The notes: a model not told the origin generated them from the letters alone. Shown: positions 7,889-17,908, counted from the first letter of the stretch. The stretch: DNA of 64,000 nt from DASUBN01 sp036000105 (GCA_036000105.1 DASYGE010000012.1:310001-374000); one strand, 5' to 3'. Made by a program: numbers and translations.

Positions 7889-9067
7889 ATGATTCGAAGC
7901 TTATGTTTGGTCCGTAGGGTCAGCTTGGTATTGGCGATTGCACTGTTGGGGGTCGCCACACCGGCCTCGCCCGACACCGTCGCCGCCAAGCAACAACAGC
8001 TGGACGCTCTCAAGGTACGTCTCGCCAAGGTGGAAGCCGGCCGGGAGGCGGACCTGCGCCGCCGCGGTGCCCTGCAGACGGATCTGCGCCAGAACGAACG
8101 CGGCATCGCCAAACTGAGCCGTGATGTGGCGTACCTGGATCGCCAGATGGCGCCCGCCCAAAGCAGGCTCAACGACCTGCAACGTCAACAGGCTACCCGC
8201 CAGGCGGCGCTCAACACCCAGAAGACGGCCTTGGGGGCCCAGATGCAGGCGGCCTTCATGGAAGGCCGTGATTCCCAGTTGCGGCTACTGCTGGACGCCC
8301 AGGACCCGGCCACGGTGGGGCGGCTGCTCGCTTACTACGATTACCTGAGCCGTGCCCGCGCCCAGCGCATCGTGGCGGTGCGTGCGGAACTCGCCGCGCT
8401 TGCCACCCTGGATGCGAGCATCCGCCAGCAGATCGCGGACCTGAAGGGCCTGCGCGACAGCCGCGGTCAGGCGCTCGCCAACCTGCAGCAGCAGGATGCA
8501 TCCCGCCGCCAGCTCATCGCCGAGATAGACAGCAGCATCAAGAGCCGTGACGCGGAGATCACCCGTCTGAAGCGCGACCAGCAGGCCTTGCAGGCGCTGG
8601 TGGACGATCTGCGCCAGGCCCTCTCCGATATCCCACCGGAGTTAGGCCAGACACACCGCTTCGCGAAGTTGCGTGGGCATATCCTGTGGCCAGTGAACGG
8701 CAAACTCGTGAACCGCTACGGCGAATCCCGCGCCGGCGGCCATATGCGCTGGGAGGGGGATCTCATCGCCGCGCCCGTTGGCACACCGGTGCGTGCCGTG
8801 TCCTATGGGCGCGTGGTGTATGCCGACTGGATGCCGCACTTCGGTCTCTTGGTGATCCTCGATCACGGCGACGGCTATCTCAGCATCTACGCCCACAACC
8901 AGAGCATCGCCCGCCAGGTGGGCGACTGGGTGCAGGCCGGCGAGACCATCGCGGCCCTGGGCGAGAGCGGCGGCCAGGAAGAGCCGGCACTGTATTTCGA
9001 GTTGCGCCACGGCAAGGACACCCTGGACCCGCGCCGCTGGTGTCGCGGGCGGGTGCCTTCAGGCTGA
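7889..9067 (+). CDS. envC: Murein hydrolase activator EnvC
   Basis: A 392-residue periplasmic protein that activates amidases for daughter-cell separation under FtsEX control. A signal peptide (about 1-28) is followed by a long coiled coil (about 30-250, rich in Ala, Gln, Arg, Leu) and a C-terminal LytM/M23-like domain from about 285. The LytM zinc ligands are degenerate: the HxxxD region reads RWEGDL and the HxH region reads YFELRHG. This fits a non-catalytic activator rather than a peptidase. ATG 7889 starts the signal peptide; the open frame upstream is non-coding. It is the first gene of envC-ctpA-yibQ. Confidence 0.93.
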   Translation: MIRSLCLVRRVSLVLAIALLGVATPASPDTVAAKQQQLDALKVRLAKVEAGREADLRRRGALQTDLRQNERGIAKLSRDVAYLDRQMAPAQSRLNDLQRQQATRQAALNTQKTALGAQMQAAFMEGRDSQLRLLLDAQDPATVGRLLAYYDYLSRARAQRIVAVRAELAALATLDASIRQQIADLKGLRDSRGQALANLQQQDASRRQLIAEIDSSIKSRDAEITRLKRDQQALQALVDDLRQALSDIPPELGQTHRFAKLRGHILWPVNGKLVNRYGESRAGGHMRWEGDLIAAPVGTPVRAVSYGRVVYADWMPHFGLLVILDHGDGYLSIYAHNQSIARQVGDWVQAGETIAALGESGGQEEPALYFELRHGKDTLDPRRWCRGRVPSG

Positions 9068-9143
9068 GGTGGGAACCCGCCCGGTGTACTATCTCAAGCG
9101 CCTTTTTCCGCTAGTCTCCATAGATACTCCAGGATCCGCCCCC

Positions 9144-10463
9144 ATGAATATCCGCATGCGTCCCCTCATCCTTTCCCTGGCTCTCTGCCTGCCGCTTGCA
9201 GCCACCGCTGCAGTGCCTGCTCCGGCGGAGGTTCAGCCCAAGCAGCCCGCAGGCAAGCAGCTGCCCTGGGAAGACGTGCGCCTCCTGGTGGATGTGATGC
9301 AGCTCGTGAAGGACGAGTACGTAGAGCCGGTGGACGACAAGACCCTCATCCACGGCGCCATCCGCGGCATGCTCGGTAACCTCGATCCCCATTCGGATTT
9401 CCTGGACAAGTCCGAGTTCGGCGACATGCAGGACCTCACCAGCGGTGAGTTCAACGGTATCGGTATAGATATCGGCGTCCAGGATGACGCCATCGTGGTG
9501 ATCTCGCCCATCGACGGTTCACCCGCGGCGCGTGCCGGCGTGAAGGCGGGCGACGAGATCCTTGAGGTAAACGGCACTTCCCTGGACGGCTTGAGCCTGG
9601 ACCAGGCCAGTGATCTCCTGCGTGGCAAGCCGGGTACCAGCGTGACGCTCTCGCTGTTGCCGGAGGGCAGCGACAAGCCCATGAGCGTGAAACTCACCCG
9701 TGAGGAAGTGCATGTGTCCTCCACACACGCAGAACTCCTGCAACACGGTTACGGATATCTGCGCATCAGCGACTTCGGTGACGACACCGCCGACGGCGTC
9801 AAGACCGGCATGCGCGCGCTCTTGAAGAAGAACGGCGCGCCGCTCGACGGATTGGTGCTGGATCTCAGGAATAATCCGGGCGGCTTGGTGGATGCGGCGG
9901 TGGATGTATCGGACGATTTCCTGGACAGCGGTATCATCGTGAGTGCCAAGGGCCGCGCGCCGGATTCCAACTTCGAACGCCGCGCCACGCCGGGCGACCT
10001 GCTCGCCGGCGCGCTGCTCGTGGTGCTGGTGGATCAGGGCACCGCGTCGGCGGCCGAGATAGTCGCCGGTGCGCTGCAAGACAACCACCGGGCACTCATC
10101 ATGGGTGTGCAGACCTTCGGCAAGGGGTCGGTGCAGACCGTGATCCCGCTACCCCAGGGAGACGCCATCAAGCTCACCACCGCGCTGTATTACACCCCTT
10201 CCGGCAAGTCCATCCAGGCCTTGGGCATAGTACCGGACGTGGAAGTGGATCCGCTGCAACTCACTGACCAGCCCCAGGATGACGGCAGTGACAGCCTGAA
10301 GGAAGCCAACCTCTCGCGGCATTTCGCCAACGCGGCACCTGCAGCGGCTACGGGGCCGGGCGCTGCCCGGGCGGCAGACGACCTAGCGGCCCGGGATTTC
10401 CAGCTCTATCAGGCGCTCAACATGCTCAAGGGCCTCAGCGTGCTGACCCACAAAGGGCCATGA
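9144..10463 (+). CDS. Carboxy-terminal processing protease, S41 family
   Basis: A 439-residue periplasmic serine protease with signal peptide (1-22), PDZ domain (about 105-190) and S41 catalytic domain. The Ser-Lys dyad is visible: Ser302 in GTASAAEI and Lys327 in FGKGSVQT. The substrate-strand segment LDLRNNPGGL is near 240. Such CtpA/CtpB-like enzymes cleave envelope proteins from the C-terminus, for example peptidoglycan hydrolases. It starts about 76 bases after envC, and its end overlaps yibQ by 4 bases, so the trio probably acts together in cell-wall remodelling. ATG 9144 is favoured since it begins the signal peptide. Confidence 0.93.
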   Translation: MNIRMRPLILSLALCLPLAATAAVPAPAEVQPKQPAGKQLPWEDVRLLVDVMQLVKDEYVEPVDDKTLIHGAIRGMLGNLDPHSDFLDKSEFGDMQDLTSGEFNGIGIDIGVQDDAIVVISPIDGSPAARAGVKAGDEILEVNGTSLDGLSLDQASDLLRGKPGTSVTLSLLPEGSDKPMSVKLTREEVHVSSTHAELLQHGYGYLRISDFGDDTADGVKTGMRALLKKNGAPLDGLVLDLRNNPGGLVDAAVDVSDDFLDSGIIVSAKGRAPDSNFERRATPGDLLAGALLVVLVDQGTASAAEIVAGALQDNHRALIMGVQTFGKGSVQTVIPLPQGDAIKLTTALYYTPSGKSIQALGIVPDVEVDPLQLTDQPQDDGSDSLKEANLSRHFANAAPAAATGPGAARAADDLAARDFQLYQALNMLKGLSVLTHKGP

Positions 10464-11278
10464 GATCCGTCGTAGCGCTGTTGCTGCTGGCCGTCTGCAC
10501 GGGCGGCGCGGCAGCGGATGATGCGCCCCCGCCCCAGCCGGCGGTGATCGCGGTGATGATTGATGATCTGGGGGAACGGCTGGATGAGGCGCGCCGCGTC
10601 ACGGCCCTGCCGGGCCCGGTGGCCTGCGCCATCCTTCCCCACACCGCCCACGCCACGGCCATCGCAGGGCTCGCCCACGCCGCCGGCAAGGAAGTGCTGC
10701 TGCACCTGCCCATGGAATCTGTGGCGGACATGCCCTTAGGCTCGGGCGGCATCACTCTCGACATGTCCGAAGCCGAGATCAAGCAGACGGTGCAGGACGA
10801 CATCGCCTCCATCCCCTATCTCGTGGGCGTCAACAACCACGAGGGCAGCCTCATGACCCAGCATCCGGGCGATCTCGCCTGGATCATGCAGGCGCTGCAT
10901 GCAGCGGGCCGGTATTTCTATATAGACAGCTATACCACGGCGGACAGTGTCGCCTACAAAGTGGCTCGGGAGCAGGGTGTGGCGGCGGCGCGGCGCAATG
11001 TGTTCCTGGATGACCAGAACACCGCGGAGTCCGTGGAGTTCCAGTGGCAGCGCCTGCTCAAGATCGCACGCAAGCGCGGCTTCGCGCTGGCCATCGGCCA
11101 TCCGCGTCCTGCGACGCTGACCATGCTTGAGGAAGAATTGCCGAAGCTGGCTGCAGAGAATGTGATGCTCGTGCCTGTATCGCGCATCGTGGCGCTGCAG
11201 GAGGCTCACCCGATACCCGCAGCGGTGACGGTATCGCCTGCAGCATCGGTGCAAGCCACACCCGGCTTCGGGAATTAA
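10460..11278 (+). CDS. yibQ: Divergent polysaccharide deacetylase family protein (YibQ)
   Basis: A 272-residue periplasmic protein with a signal peptide (about 1-19) and a NodB-like TIM-barrel of the divergent polysaccharide deacetylase family. Family signatures seen are VIAVMIDDLGERL, CAILPHTAHA, KEVLLHLPMES, GVNNHEGSLMTQ and FLDDQNT. Catalysis is not established for the family. The ATG overlaps the ctpA stop in ATGA, so the genes are coupled. It converges with the diguanylate cyclase gene, sharing 4 bases. Confidence 0.9.
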   Translation: MRSVVALLLLAVCTGGAAADDAPPPQPAVIAVMIDDLGERLDEARRVTALPGPVACAILPHTAHATAIAGLAHAAGKEVLLHLPMESVADMPLGSGGITLDMSEAEIKQTVQDDIASIPYLVGVNNHEGSLMTQHPGDLAWIMQALHAAGRYFYIDSYTTADSVAYKVAREQGVAAARRNVFLDDQNTAESVEFQWQRLLKIARKRGFALAIGHPRPATLTMLEEELPKLAAENVMLVPVSRIVALQEAHPIPAAVTVSPAASVQATPGFGN

Positions 11279-14200
11279 GCCGCGACCACCACCCGGTTGC
11301 GGCCCTGCTGCTTGGCTTCGTAGAGCGCCTGGTCCGCGGAGATGATGAGCGCCGAGATATCCCGGTCATGGGGCCGCAAGGTGGCGATGCCTATGCTGAG
11401 GGTGATACGGATGCTGTCCCGTTCCACCGGCACCCGCAGGCTCTCGATGCTCTTGCGCAGGCGTTCCGCCACTTCCTGGGCCACCCCCGGGAACGTCTCC
11501 GGCAGGTAGGCCACGAACTCTTCACCGCCGTAGCGGCCCAGTACGTCCTGTTGCCGCAGGTTCCTGCGGAACTCGTCCGCCAGTACCCGCAGCACCCGGT
11601 CGCCCACTTCGTGGCCGTGGTTGTCGTTCACCATCTTGAAGTGATCCACGTCCAGCATCAGCACCGAGAGCGGGCGGCCGTAACGGCGGCTGCGCTCGAA
11701 CTCGCTCTCGGCCCGCTGCAGGAAGGTGCGGCGGTTGTAGAGCCGCGTCAGCCCGTCGGTGGTGGCGAGGTTCTCCAGGTCCTTGATGAGGCGCGCCTTG
11801 TCCAGCGCCACGCTCACCTGCTTGGCCATGGCCGCGGCGATATCCACGCCCTGGCTCTGGATGGTCTTGGAGCTGCGGCCCACCAGCAGCAGGCGGAAGC
11901 CGCTGTTGCCGGAGATGAGCGGCACCGCGAGATAGTGGCGCGGCGGACGTCCGCCGGATTCGAGGGTGGCGGCTTCCGCGGGGCTGAGGAGGCGCGGCGC
12001 GGGATCATGACGTAACCGTTCCACCAGCTCCAGGTGCGCCTTGGGCCACTGCTCGTGATAGATCTGCTCCACCGCATCGCCGCCGCGGCAGCCGATGAGC
12101 TGCAGGCCGTCGCCGCGTTCCAGGTAGAACAGCGCCCGGTCGTACTGGATGAAGCTCTTCATGCTGTCCAGGAGACAGGCCGCGATGGCTGTCTCGTCTT
12201 CCAGGGCAGTGACCGACTGGATGAGCTGGTGCAGCGCCTCCGCCCAATGACGGCGGTTGCGTTCATCCAGGAAGGCCTGGCGCCGGCGGATTGATCGACC
12301 GAAGAGATAGAGGATGGCGCCGCCGCCCAGCAGCAGCGCGAGGATGTAGCCCAGGTAAGCCCAGCCGCTGCGCCACGGGGGCGGCAGTACCCGGATGGCG
12401 AGCCGCGCTTCCTGGTCTGACCAGCTGACGCCGTCCTTGGACGCCACCACACGCAGCACGTAATGGCCCGGATCCAGGTTGGTGTACGTGACACTGCGTC
12501 CGCCGCCGATCACATGCCAGCCATCCTCGAAGCCTTCTAGGGTGTAGCGGAAGCGGTTGGCATAGGGTGCCGCGTAATCGAAAGCCGCGAAGTCGAAGGC
12601 CAGGATGTTCTGCCGGTAGGCGATCACCGCCGGCTGCCCGCCCGCAGGCAGCGGGACCGGGGAACCCAGGGCCGTGAAGCGGGTGATGGCCACGTCCGGA
12701 GCGCGACTCGTGATGGACAGGGCCTCGGGGTAGAAGGAGCTGAGCCCATGTTCGCCGCCGAAGAAGAACTCGCCGTCGGCGGCGGCATAGGCCGCGCCGC
12801 TGTTGAAGCTGCCCTTCTGGGAACCGTCCGCCACGCCGTAATTGCGAAAGTCGCCGCTCCCGGGCGAGAGACGCGAGAGCCCCTTGCCGGTGGCGATCCA
12901 CAGGTCGCCGTGCTTGTCCTGCAACATGGAGAGGACGTTGGCATCCGGCAGGCCGTCGGCGATGCCGTAGTGACGCACCAGACCGCTCGCCGTATCCAGC
13001 TTATCCAGGCCGTCATCCGTGCCTACCCACAAGCCGCCGTCCTTGTCCGCGAGACAGGCCAGGATGTTGGCGCTGCCCAGGGAATAGCGTGGATCCGCCG
13101 CTTCCGAATAGATGCGGAACTTGCCCTGTCGGCCGTCGAAGCGTGCCAGGCCATTGGACGTCGCCACCCACAGGTCGCCGTCGCGGGTCTCGCAGAGATC
13201 GGTGACGAGACCGCTCGGCAGGCTGTCGCCCCGGCGCGCATCCGGCAGGAAGCGTCTCTGTACGCTGTCGCTGCGGCGATCGAACAGTACGAGACCGTTT
13301 TGCGTGCCCACCCACAACCGGTGGGCACTATCCTCGAACAGCACGTTGACGCTGGTCTCATAAGGATCGCCGTGGGCGCCCACCAGGCTGTGCATCTCGA
13401 AAGCATCCCGCGCCGGCAGATAGCGGGCGAGACTGTAATCCGTCCCCACCCATAAGGTACCCTGGCTGTCGCCATAGACCGCGTTCACCACCCGATCGTC
13501 CTGGGCGGAGGCGGGCCGGTCCTTGAGATCGTACTGGGTGTAATGGCGGCGCTCCGGATCCAGGCGTGTCAGGCCCTTGATGCTTCCGACCCACAGGTCG
13601 CCGGCGCGATCCTCGTAGGCCGACCACACGATGTCGCTGGCGAGGCCGGTGCTGCCGGGATGGGCGCGGTAATAACCGAAGCTACGGGTGCGCGGGTTAT
13701 AGATATCGATACCGCTGGTGTAACTCGCGATCCACAGCAGTCCGGTGCGATCCCGGTAGAGGGCGCGCAGGTCGTCGTCTGCGAGACTCGCGACATCGGT
13801 GGGGTCATGCCGATAGGTGGTGAAGCGGCCGCTGGTTTCATCCAGCCGGCTCAAGCCGCCGTGCAGGGTGATGATCCACATGCCGCCGCCAGTCGCTTCC
13901 ATGATGCCGCGCACGTGCTCGCTCTGCAGCGCGTCCTCGTCGCCGGTCTTGCCCAGGTAGAAACCCCGCAGCACGTCGTCGTCCGACAGCGCTGCGAGGC
14001 CGTGCTCGGTACCGATCCACAGGAGGCCATCGCGGCTGCGGCAGAAGGCGTTCACCGGCGCATCGGCGAGTGCGGCACGCGCGGCGCCGGTCCCGCCGCT
14101 GGGTGCGAGCCGCACCAGCATGTCTTTCTGCACGTCGTAGTAGAAGACGCCGTGGTCCGTGCCCACCCAGATGCGCCCGTCATTCTCTTCGTAGAGCGAG

Positions 14201-14799
14201 AGGATGCGTTCGCCGTTCGGCTGGGCCGAACGGGTGGCGTAATGATGGTAACCGGTACCTGCGGCATCCATGCGGTCGAGACCCTGATCGGTGCCTATCC
14301 ACAGGCGGCCGTGACGATCGAGCAACAGAGCGAACACCTGGTCGTTGCCGAGGCTGTCGGCCTTGTCGGCGTCGTGCAGCTGATGGGTGAAGCCAGTGGC
14401 GCCGGGAGCGAGCCGGTCGAGACCCGCGTCCTGGGTGCCGATCCACAGGCTGCCGTCCGGCGCGAAGGCGAGAGCCGTGACTATGTTCTCGGCCAGCGAG
14501 GCCGGGTCCCGCGGATCGTGGGTGTAGGAGACGAAATGGTAGCCGTCGTAGCGTTGCAGACCGCCGTCGCTGGCGATCCACATGAAGCCCGCCGGATCCT
14601 GGGCCACCGCATGCACATCGCTGGCCGCAAGGCCATCGTCGCCGCTTAGATGGTGGAAGTGGGGCGTGGAACCGGGCGGATAGGGGAGTTCCCGGGCATG
14701 CAGGTGAGGCGCCGCAAGCAAGGCCGCCAGCAGGCAGGCGAGCGCCGTCCCTCGCCGCAGGGGCGTTGCGGTAAGCGTCGCTTGGGCAGGCGCATGCAT
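11275..14799 (-). CDS. Beta-propeller sensor diguanylate cyclase with GAF and GGDEF domains
   Basis: A very large 1174-residue membrane sensor. After a signal peptide (about 1-35) come many two-component-regulator propeller repeats of the form DLWVATSNGLARFD (about 50-700), then a Y_Y_Y domain (RYTLEGFEDGWHVIGGG), a membrane segment near 825 (GYILALLLGGGAILYLFG), a GAF domain (about 860-1000) and a C-terminal GGDEF domain. The active-site loop reads GGEEF, and an RQQD motif five residues upstream matches an inhibitory I-site, so it should make cyclic-di-GMP and feel product feedback. The ligand is unknown. It is monocistronic. Confidence 0.93.
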   Translation of the reverse strand: MHAPAQATLTATPLRRGTALACLLAALLAAPHLHARELPYPPGSTPHFHHLSGDDGLAASDVHAVAQDPAGFMWIASDGGLQRYDGYHFVSYTHDPRDPASLAENIVTALAFAPDGSLWIGTQDAGLDRLAPGATGFTHQLHDADKADSLGNDQVFALLLDRHGRLWIGTDQGLDRMDAAGTGYHHYATRSAQPNGERILSLYEENDGRIWVGTDHGVFYYDVQKDMLVRLAPSGGTGAARAALADAPVNAFCRSRDGLLWIGTEHGLAALSDDDVLRGFYLGKTGDEDALQSEHVRGIMEATGGGMWIITLHGGLSRLDETSGRFTTYRHDPTDVASLADDDLRALYRDRTGLLWIASYTSGIDIYNPRTRSFGYYRAHPGSTGLASDIVWSAYEDRAGDLWVGSIKGLTRLDPERRHYTQYDLKDRPASAQDDRVVNAVYGDSQGTLWVGTDYSLARYLPARDAFEMHSLVGAHGDPYETSVNVLFEDSAHRLWVGTQNGLVLFDRRSDSVQRRFLPDARRGDSLPSGLVTDLCETRDGDLWVATSNGLARFDGRQGKFRIYSEAADPRYSLGSANILACLADKDGGLWVGTDDGLDKLDTASGLVRHYGIADGLPDANVLSMLQDKHGDLWIATGKGLSRLSPGSGDFRNYGVADGSQKGSFNSGAAYAAADGEFFFGGEHGLSSFYPEALSITSRAPDVAITRFTALGSPVPLPAGGQPAVIAYRQNILAFDFAAFDYAAPYANRFRYTLEGFEDGWHVIGGGRSVTYTNLDPGHYVLRVVASKDGVSWSDQEARLAIRVLPPPWRSGWAYLGYILALLLGGGAILYLFGRSIRRRQAFLDERNRRHWAEALHQLIQSVTALEDETAIAACLLDSMKSFIQYDRALFYLERGDGLQLIGCRGGDAVEQIYHEQWPKAHLELVERLRHDPAPRLLSPAEAATLESGGRPPRHYLAVPLISGNSGFRLLLVGRSSKTIQSQGVDIAAAMAKQVSVALDKARLIKDLENLATTDGLTRLYNRRTFLQRAESEFERSRRYGRPLSVLMLDVDHFKMVNDNHGHEVGDRVLRVLADEFRRNLRQQDVLGRYGGEEFVAYLPETFPGVAQEVAERLRKSIESLRVPVERDSIRITLSIGIATLRPHDRDISALIISADQALYEAKQQGRNRVVVAA

Positions 14800-14898
14800 G
14801 AGCTGGTCCCGTGGGCCGTTATGGCGCGTGATGTCTTCCCTGACGCGCGCTTTGATTTTACAGATTGTCGGCTGAACGCCTGAAGAATTCCAGCCTGC

Positions 14899-16542
14899 TC
14901 AGCTGTTGAGGCGGCCCAAGAGCAGCAAGCCGCCCCCGGCCGCGCTCAATGCGGCGGCGAGCCAGGGGGAGAGGTCGCCCATACCGAGGAGCAGGATGCC
15001 CCCCAAGAGCAGGGCCGCTCCTGCCGCGGCCCGATAGAGATGCTGGTTACGGGCGGCGAGTGTGGCCTTCAAGGCCGCGAGTTCTGCATCACCCGTCTTC
15101 AGTTTGCCGGCCTCCTCGGCCATCTGCCGCAGGATGGCGTTGATGCGCCCGGGGGATTCCAGCAGCAGTTCCCGGATCACCGGCAGCCCCGCCAGCAGAC
15201 GCTTCAGGGTGGCCTTGGGGCTCATGCGCTCCCGGGTCCATTCCTCCAGGAAGGGCTTGGCGGTCTGCCACAAGTCGAGTTCGGGATAGAGGTCCCGTCC
15301 CAAGCCCTCGATATTGAACAAGGTCTTCTGCAGCAGCATCAGCTGGGGCTGCACTTCCATGTTGAAGCGCCGCGCCGTCTGGAAGAGGCGCAGCAGGAGC
15401 TGGGCGAAGGAGATGTCCTTCAGGGGCTTGTTGAAGATGGGTTCGCAGACCGTGCGGATGGCGGTCTCGAACTCATCCTCGCGGGTGCCGGACGGTACCC
15501 AGCCGGATTCCACATGTAGTTGCGCCACGCGCCGGTAGTCGCGGTTGAAGAACGCCAGGAAGTTCTCAGCCAGGTAATGCTGGTCCCGTGGGCTCAGGGT
15601 GCCGATGATGCCGAAGTCCACCGCCATATAGCGCGGGTATTTCGGGTCCGCCACATCCACGAAGATGTTGCCGGGGTGCATATCGGCATGGAAGAAGTTG
15701 TGCTTGAACACCTGGGCGAAGAAGATCTCCACTCCGTTCTCGGCCAGGCGCTTGAAGTCGGTGCCGCGGGCCCGCAGGGTGGTGAGATCGCGGATGGGCA
15801 CACCGCGGATGCGCTCCATCACCATCACGTCGCGGCGGGTGAGGGGCCAATGCACCTCCGGTACATACAGGAGAGGCGAGCCCTCGAAGTTGCGCTTGAG
15901 CTGTGCGGCGTTGGCCGCTTCGCGCATGAGGTCCAGCTCGTCCAGCACGGTCTTCTCGTATTCGGCCACCACTTCCCGGGGGCGCAGGCGCCGGCCGTCG
16001 CGCCAGTAATCCTCGGCGAGGCCCGCGATCAGGTGCAGTACCTCGAGATCGGTGCGGATCAGGCCTTCCACACCGGGCCGCAGCACCTTCACCACCACCT
16101 CACGGCCGTCATGCAGGCGCGCCGCGTGCACCTGGGCGATGGAGGCGGACGCGAGCGGGGTCTCGTCGAATTCCTGGAGCAGTTCGCCGATGGATCGGCC
16201 GAAGGCCGCCTCGATACGCATGCGGGCCTGGGCTCCAGGGAAGGGCGGCACCTGATCCTGGAGTTTCGCCAGTTCGTCGGCGATGTCCAGCGGCAGGAGA
16301 TCGCGCCGGGTGGACAGCACCTGGCCGAACTTCACGAAGATGGGTCCTAAGTCTTCCAGGGTGCGGCGGATGCGCTCGCCCCGGGAGATGGAGCGGCTGC
16401 GGAACCAATAGAAAGGCGAGAGATAGACGAGATAGCGCACCGGCCGGAACAGGTGGGTGGCCAGCACGATCTCATCCAGGCCGTGACGCACCAGCACCAC
16501 GTTGATGCGTATGAGGCGCAGCGCCTGACGCGGCTTGATCAT
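14899..16542 (-). CDS. ubiB: Ubiquinone biosynthesis kinase-like protein UbiB
   Basis: A 547-residue ABC1/ADCK-family atypical kinase needed for ubiquinone synthesis. The KxGQ segment KFGQVLSTRRDLLP is near residue 72; the ATP-binding core shows VVVKVLRPGV, HADMHPGNIFVD and VDFGIIGTL. Two hydrophobic segments at the C-terminus anchor it in the membrane (RAAAGAALLLGGILLLG and LAAALSAAGGGLLLLG). It is the last gene of ubiE-ubiJ-ubiB and overlaps ubiJ by 4 bases. Confidence 0.96.
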   Translation of the reverse strand: MIKPRQALRLIRINVVLVRHGLDEIVLATHLFRPVRYLVYLSPFYWFRSRSISRGERIRRTLEDLGPIFVKFGQVLSTRRDLLPLDIADELAKLQDQVPPFPGAQARMRIEAAFGRSIGELLQEFDETPLASASIAQVHAARLHDGREVVVKVLRPGVEGLIRTDLEVLHLIAGLAEDYWRDGRRLRPREVVAEYEKTVLDELDLMREAANAAQLKRNFEGSPLLYVPEVHWPLTRRDVMVMERIRGVPIRDLTTLRARGTDFKRLAENGVEIFFAQVFKHNFFHADMHPGNIFVDVADPKYPRYMAVDFGIIGTLSPRDQHYLAENFLAFFNRDYRRVAQLHVESGWVPSGTREDEFETAIRTVCEPIFNKPLKDISFAQLLLRLFQTARRFNMEVQPQLMLLQKTLFNIEGLGRDLYPELDLWQTAKPFLEEWTRERMSPKATLKRLLAGLPVIRELLLESPGRINAILRQMAEEAGKLKTGDAELAALKATLAARNQHLYRAAAGAALLLGGILLLGMGDLSPWLAAALSAAGGGLLLLGRLNS

Positions 16543-17156
16543 GGCTGCACGGCTCGCCGGGCCGCGCGCTGCAAGCGCGCTTCCAGGCGCTCCGCATCGT
16601 CCCGCAGGCGGTCGACACCGCTAAGGAAAGCCTCTACCTCGCGCCGCGGTGGCAGGTCCCGGCTCTCGTACTGGAGATACTCGGCGAGATCCTGGCCCAG
16701 GCGTCCGGCCGCATCCCGGCCCCAGCGCCGGAAACCGCGCAGCACGTTGCCTATCTGATGGGCCGCCACATCACCCGTGTACTGGGACAGGAGTTCTTCC
16801 CAGTCGAGGTCCGCCTGCTTCAAGAGACGCGAGAAGATCTGCGCGGTCTCGGCATCGCCGCTGATCTGCATGCCCTTGGGCGGTGCGTCGTCGCGCTTCA
16901 AGACCGCGCCCACGAGCGAGGCAGCGGGCGCGCGCACTGCTATGTCCGTCTCGCCGTGGTAATCCGCCGCCACCGTCAGGTGCCCGGGCTGGGGCAGGAA
17001 ATAAAGTCTCACCGGCAGCCCGATGAGTTCCAGGGCGATCACCTTGCCGGCGAGAAGCTGCAGGTCCGCCTGGGCGGCGCTGGAACCCTTGATGGACGCG
17101 TTGAGCGCGAGTTCCGCACCCATGGCCAGCAGCCCCGAACCCGGCAGCGCGCTCAC
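16539..17156 (-). CDS. ubiJ: Ubiquinone biosynthesis accessory factor UbiJ (SCP2 domain)
   Basis: A 205-residue protein with an N-terminal SCP2 lipid-binding domain (about 10-110; VIALELIGLPVRLYFLP) and a C-terminal helical/coiled-coil tail rich in Arg, Asp and Leu. UbiJ, with UbiK, scaffolds the soluble Ubi complex that binds ubiquinone intermediates. It overlaps both ubiE (4 bases) and ubiB (4 bases), the classic order, and this context supports the name more than sequence conservation, which is low in the family. Confidence 0.88.
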   Translation of the reverse strand: MSALPGSGLLAMGAELALNASIKGSSAAQADLQLLAGKVIALELIGLPVRLYFLPQPGHLTVAADYHGETDIAVRAPAASLVGAVLKRDDAPPKGMQISGDAETAQIFSRLLKQADLDWEELLSQYTGDVAAHQIGNVLRGFRRWGRDAAGRLGQDLAEYLQYESRDLPPRREVEAFLSGVDRLRDDAERLEARLQRAARRAVQP

Positions 17157-17908
17157 AGCTTATGCCCGCGGTGCAGGGCCACGATGCCGCCCGAGAGATT
17201 GAAGTAATCGCAGCGCTCGAAGCCCGCTGTCTGCAGCATCCCTTTCAAGGTCTCCTGGTCGGGATGCATGCGGATGGATTCGGCGAGATAACGGTAACTG
17301 GCTTCGTCTTTCGCCACGTTGCGCCCCAACCAGGGGAGCACGTGGAAGGAATAACTGTCGTAGAGAGACTTGAGCCCGGGGGCCACCGGGTGGGAGAACT
17401 CCAGCACCAGCAAGCGTCCGCCCGGCTTCAGTGCCCGGTACATGCTGGCGAGCGCCGTTTCCTTATGGGTCACGTTGCGCAGACCGAAACCGATGGTGAT
17501 GCAATGGAAACTGCCGGCGGTGAACGGCAGTTTCTCCGCGTCCACCTGCAGGTATTGCACGTTGCCGGCGAGGCCCGCGTCCACGAGACGGCGACGGCCG
17601 TTCCCGAGCATGGCGGCGTTGATGTCCGTGAGCAGCACCCGGCCGGTCTCGCCCACCTGCTCTGCCATCCCCAAGGCCAGGTCGCCGCTGCCGCCCGCCA
17701 CGTCCAGGGCGCTCTGCCCCGGCTTGAGGCCCGTCTGGCCGAGCGCGAAGCGCTTCCAAAGCCGATGCACGCCGAAGGACATCAGGTCGTTCATCAGGTC
17801 GTAGCGATCTGCCACCGACTCGAATACGCGGCGCACGCGCCCGGCCTTCTCCGCGGGAGGTACGCGTTCGTAGCCGAAGTGGGTGGTATCGCGGTCTTGT
17901 TCTTGCAT
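17153..17908 (-). CDS. ubiE: Demethylmenaquinol/2-methoxy-6-polyprenyl-benzoquinol C-methyltransferase UbiE
   Basis: A 251-residue SAM-dependent methyltransferase for ring C-methylation of quinones. Motif I is DVAGGSGDLALGMAE; later GFGLRNVT and LKPGGRLLVLEFS are the UbiE/COQ5 signatures. The ATG at 17908 gives the typical start (MQEQDRDTTHFGYERVP); an upstream in-frame start at 17941 would add 11 unlikely residues. First gene of the ubiE-ubiJ-ubiB operon. Confidence 0.95.
   Translation of the reverse strand: MQEQDRDTTHFGYERVPPAEKAGRVRRVFESVADRYDLMNDLMSFGVHRLWKRFALGQTGLKPGQSALDVAGGSGDLALGMAEQVGETGRVLLTDINAAMLGNGRRRLVDAGLAGNVQYLQVDAEKLPFTAGSFHCITIGFGLRNVTHKETALASMYRALKPGGRLLVLEFSHPVAPGLKSLYDSYSFHVLPWLGRNVAKDEASYRYLAESIRMHPDQETLKGMLQTAGFERCDYFNLSGGIVALHRGHKL

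Noticed and set aside
13543..14649. A 368-codon open frame antisense to the propeller repeats
   Set aside because: Its repetitive pattern mirrors the propeller repeats of the real gene, and no start signal or family is seen.
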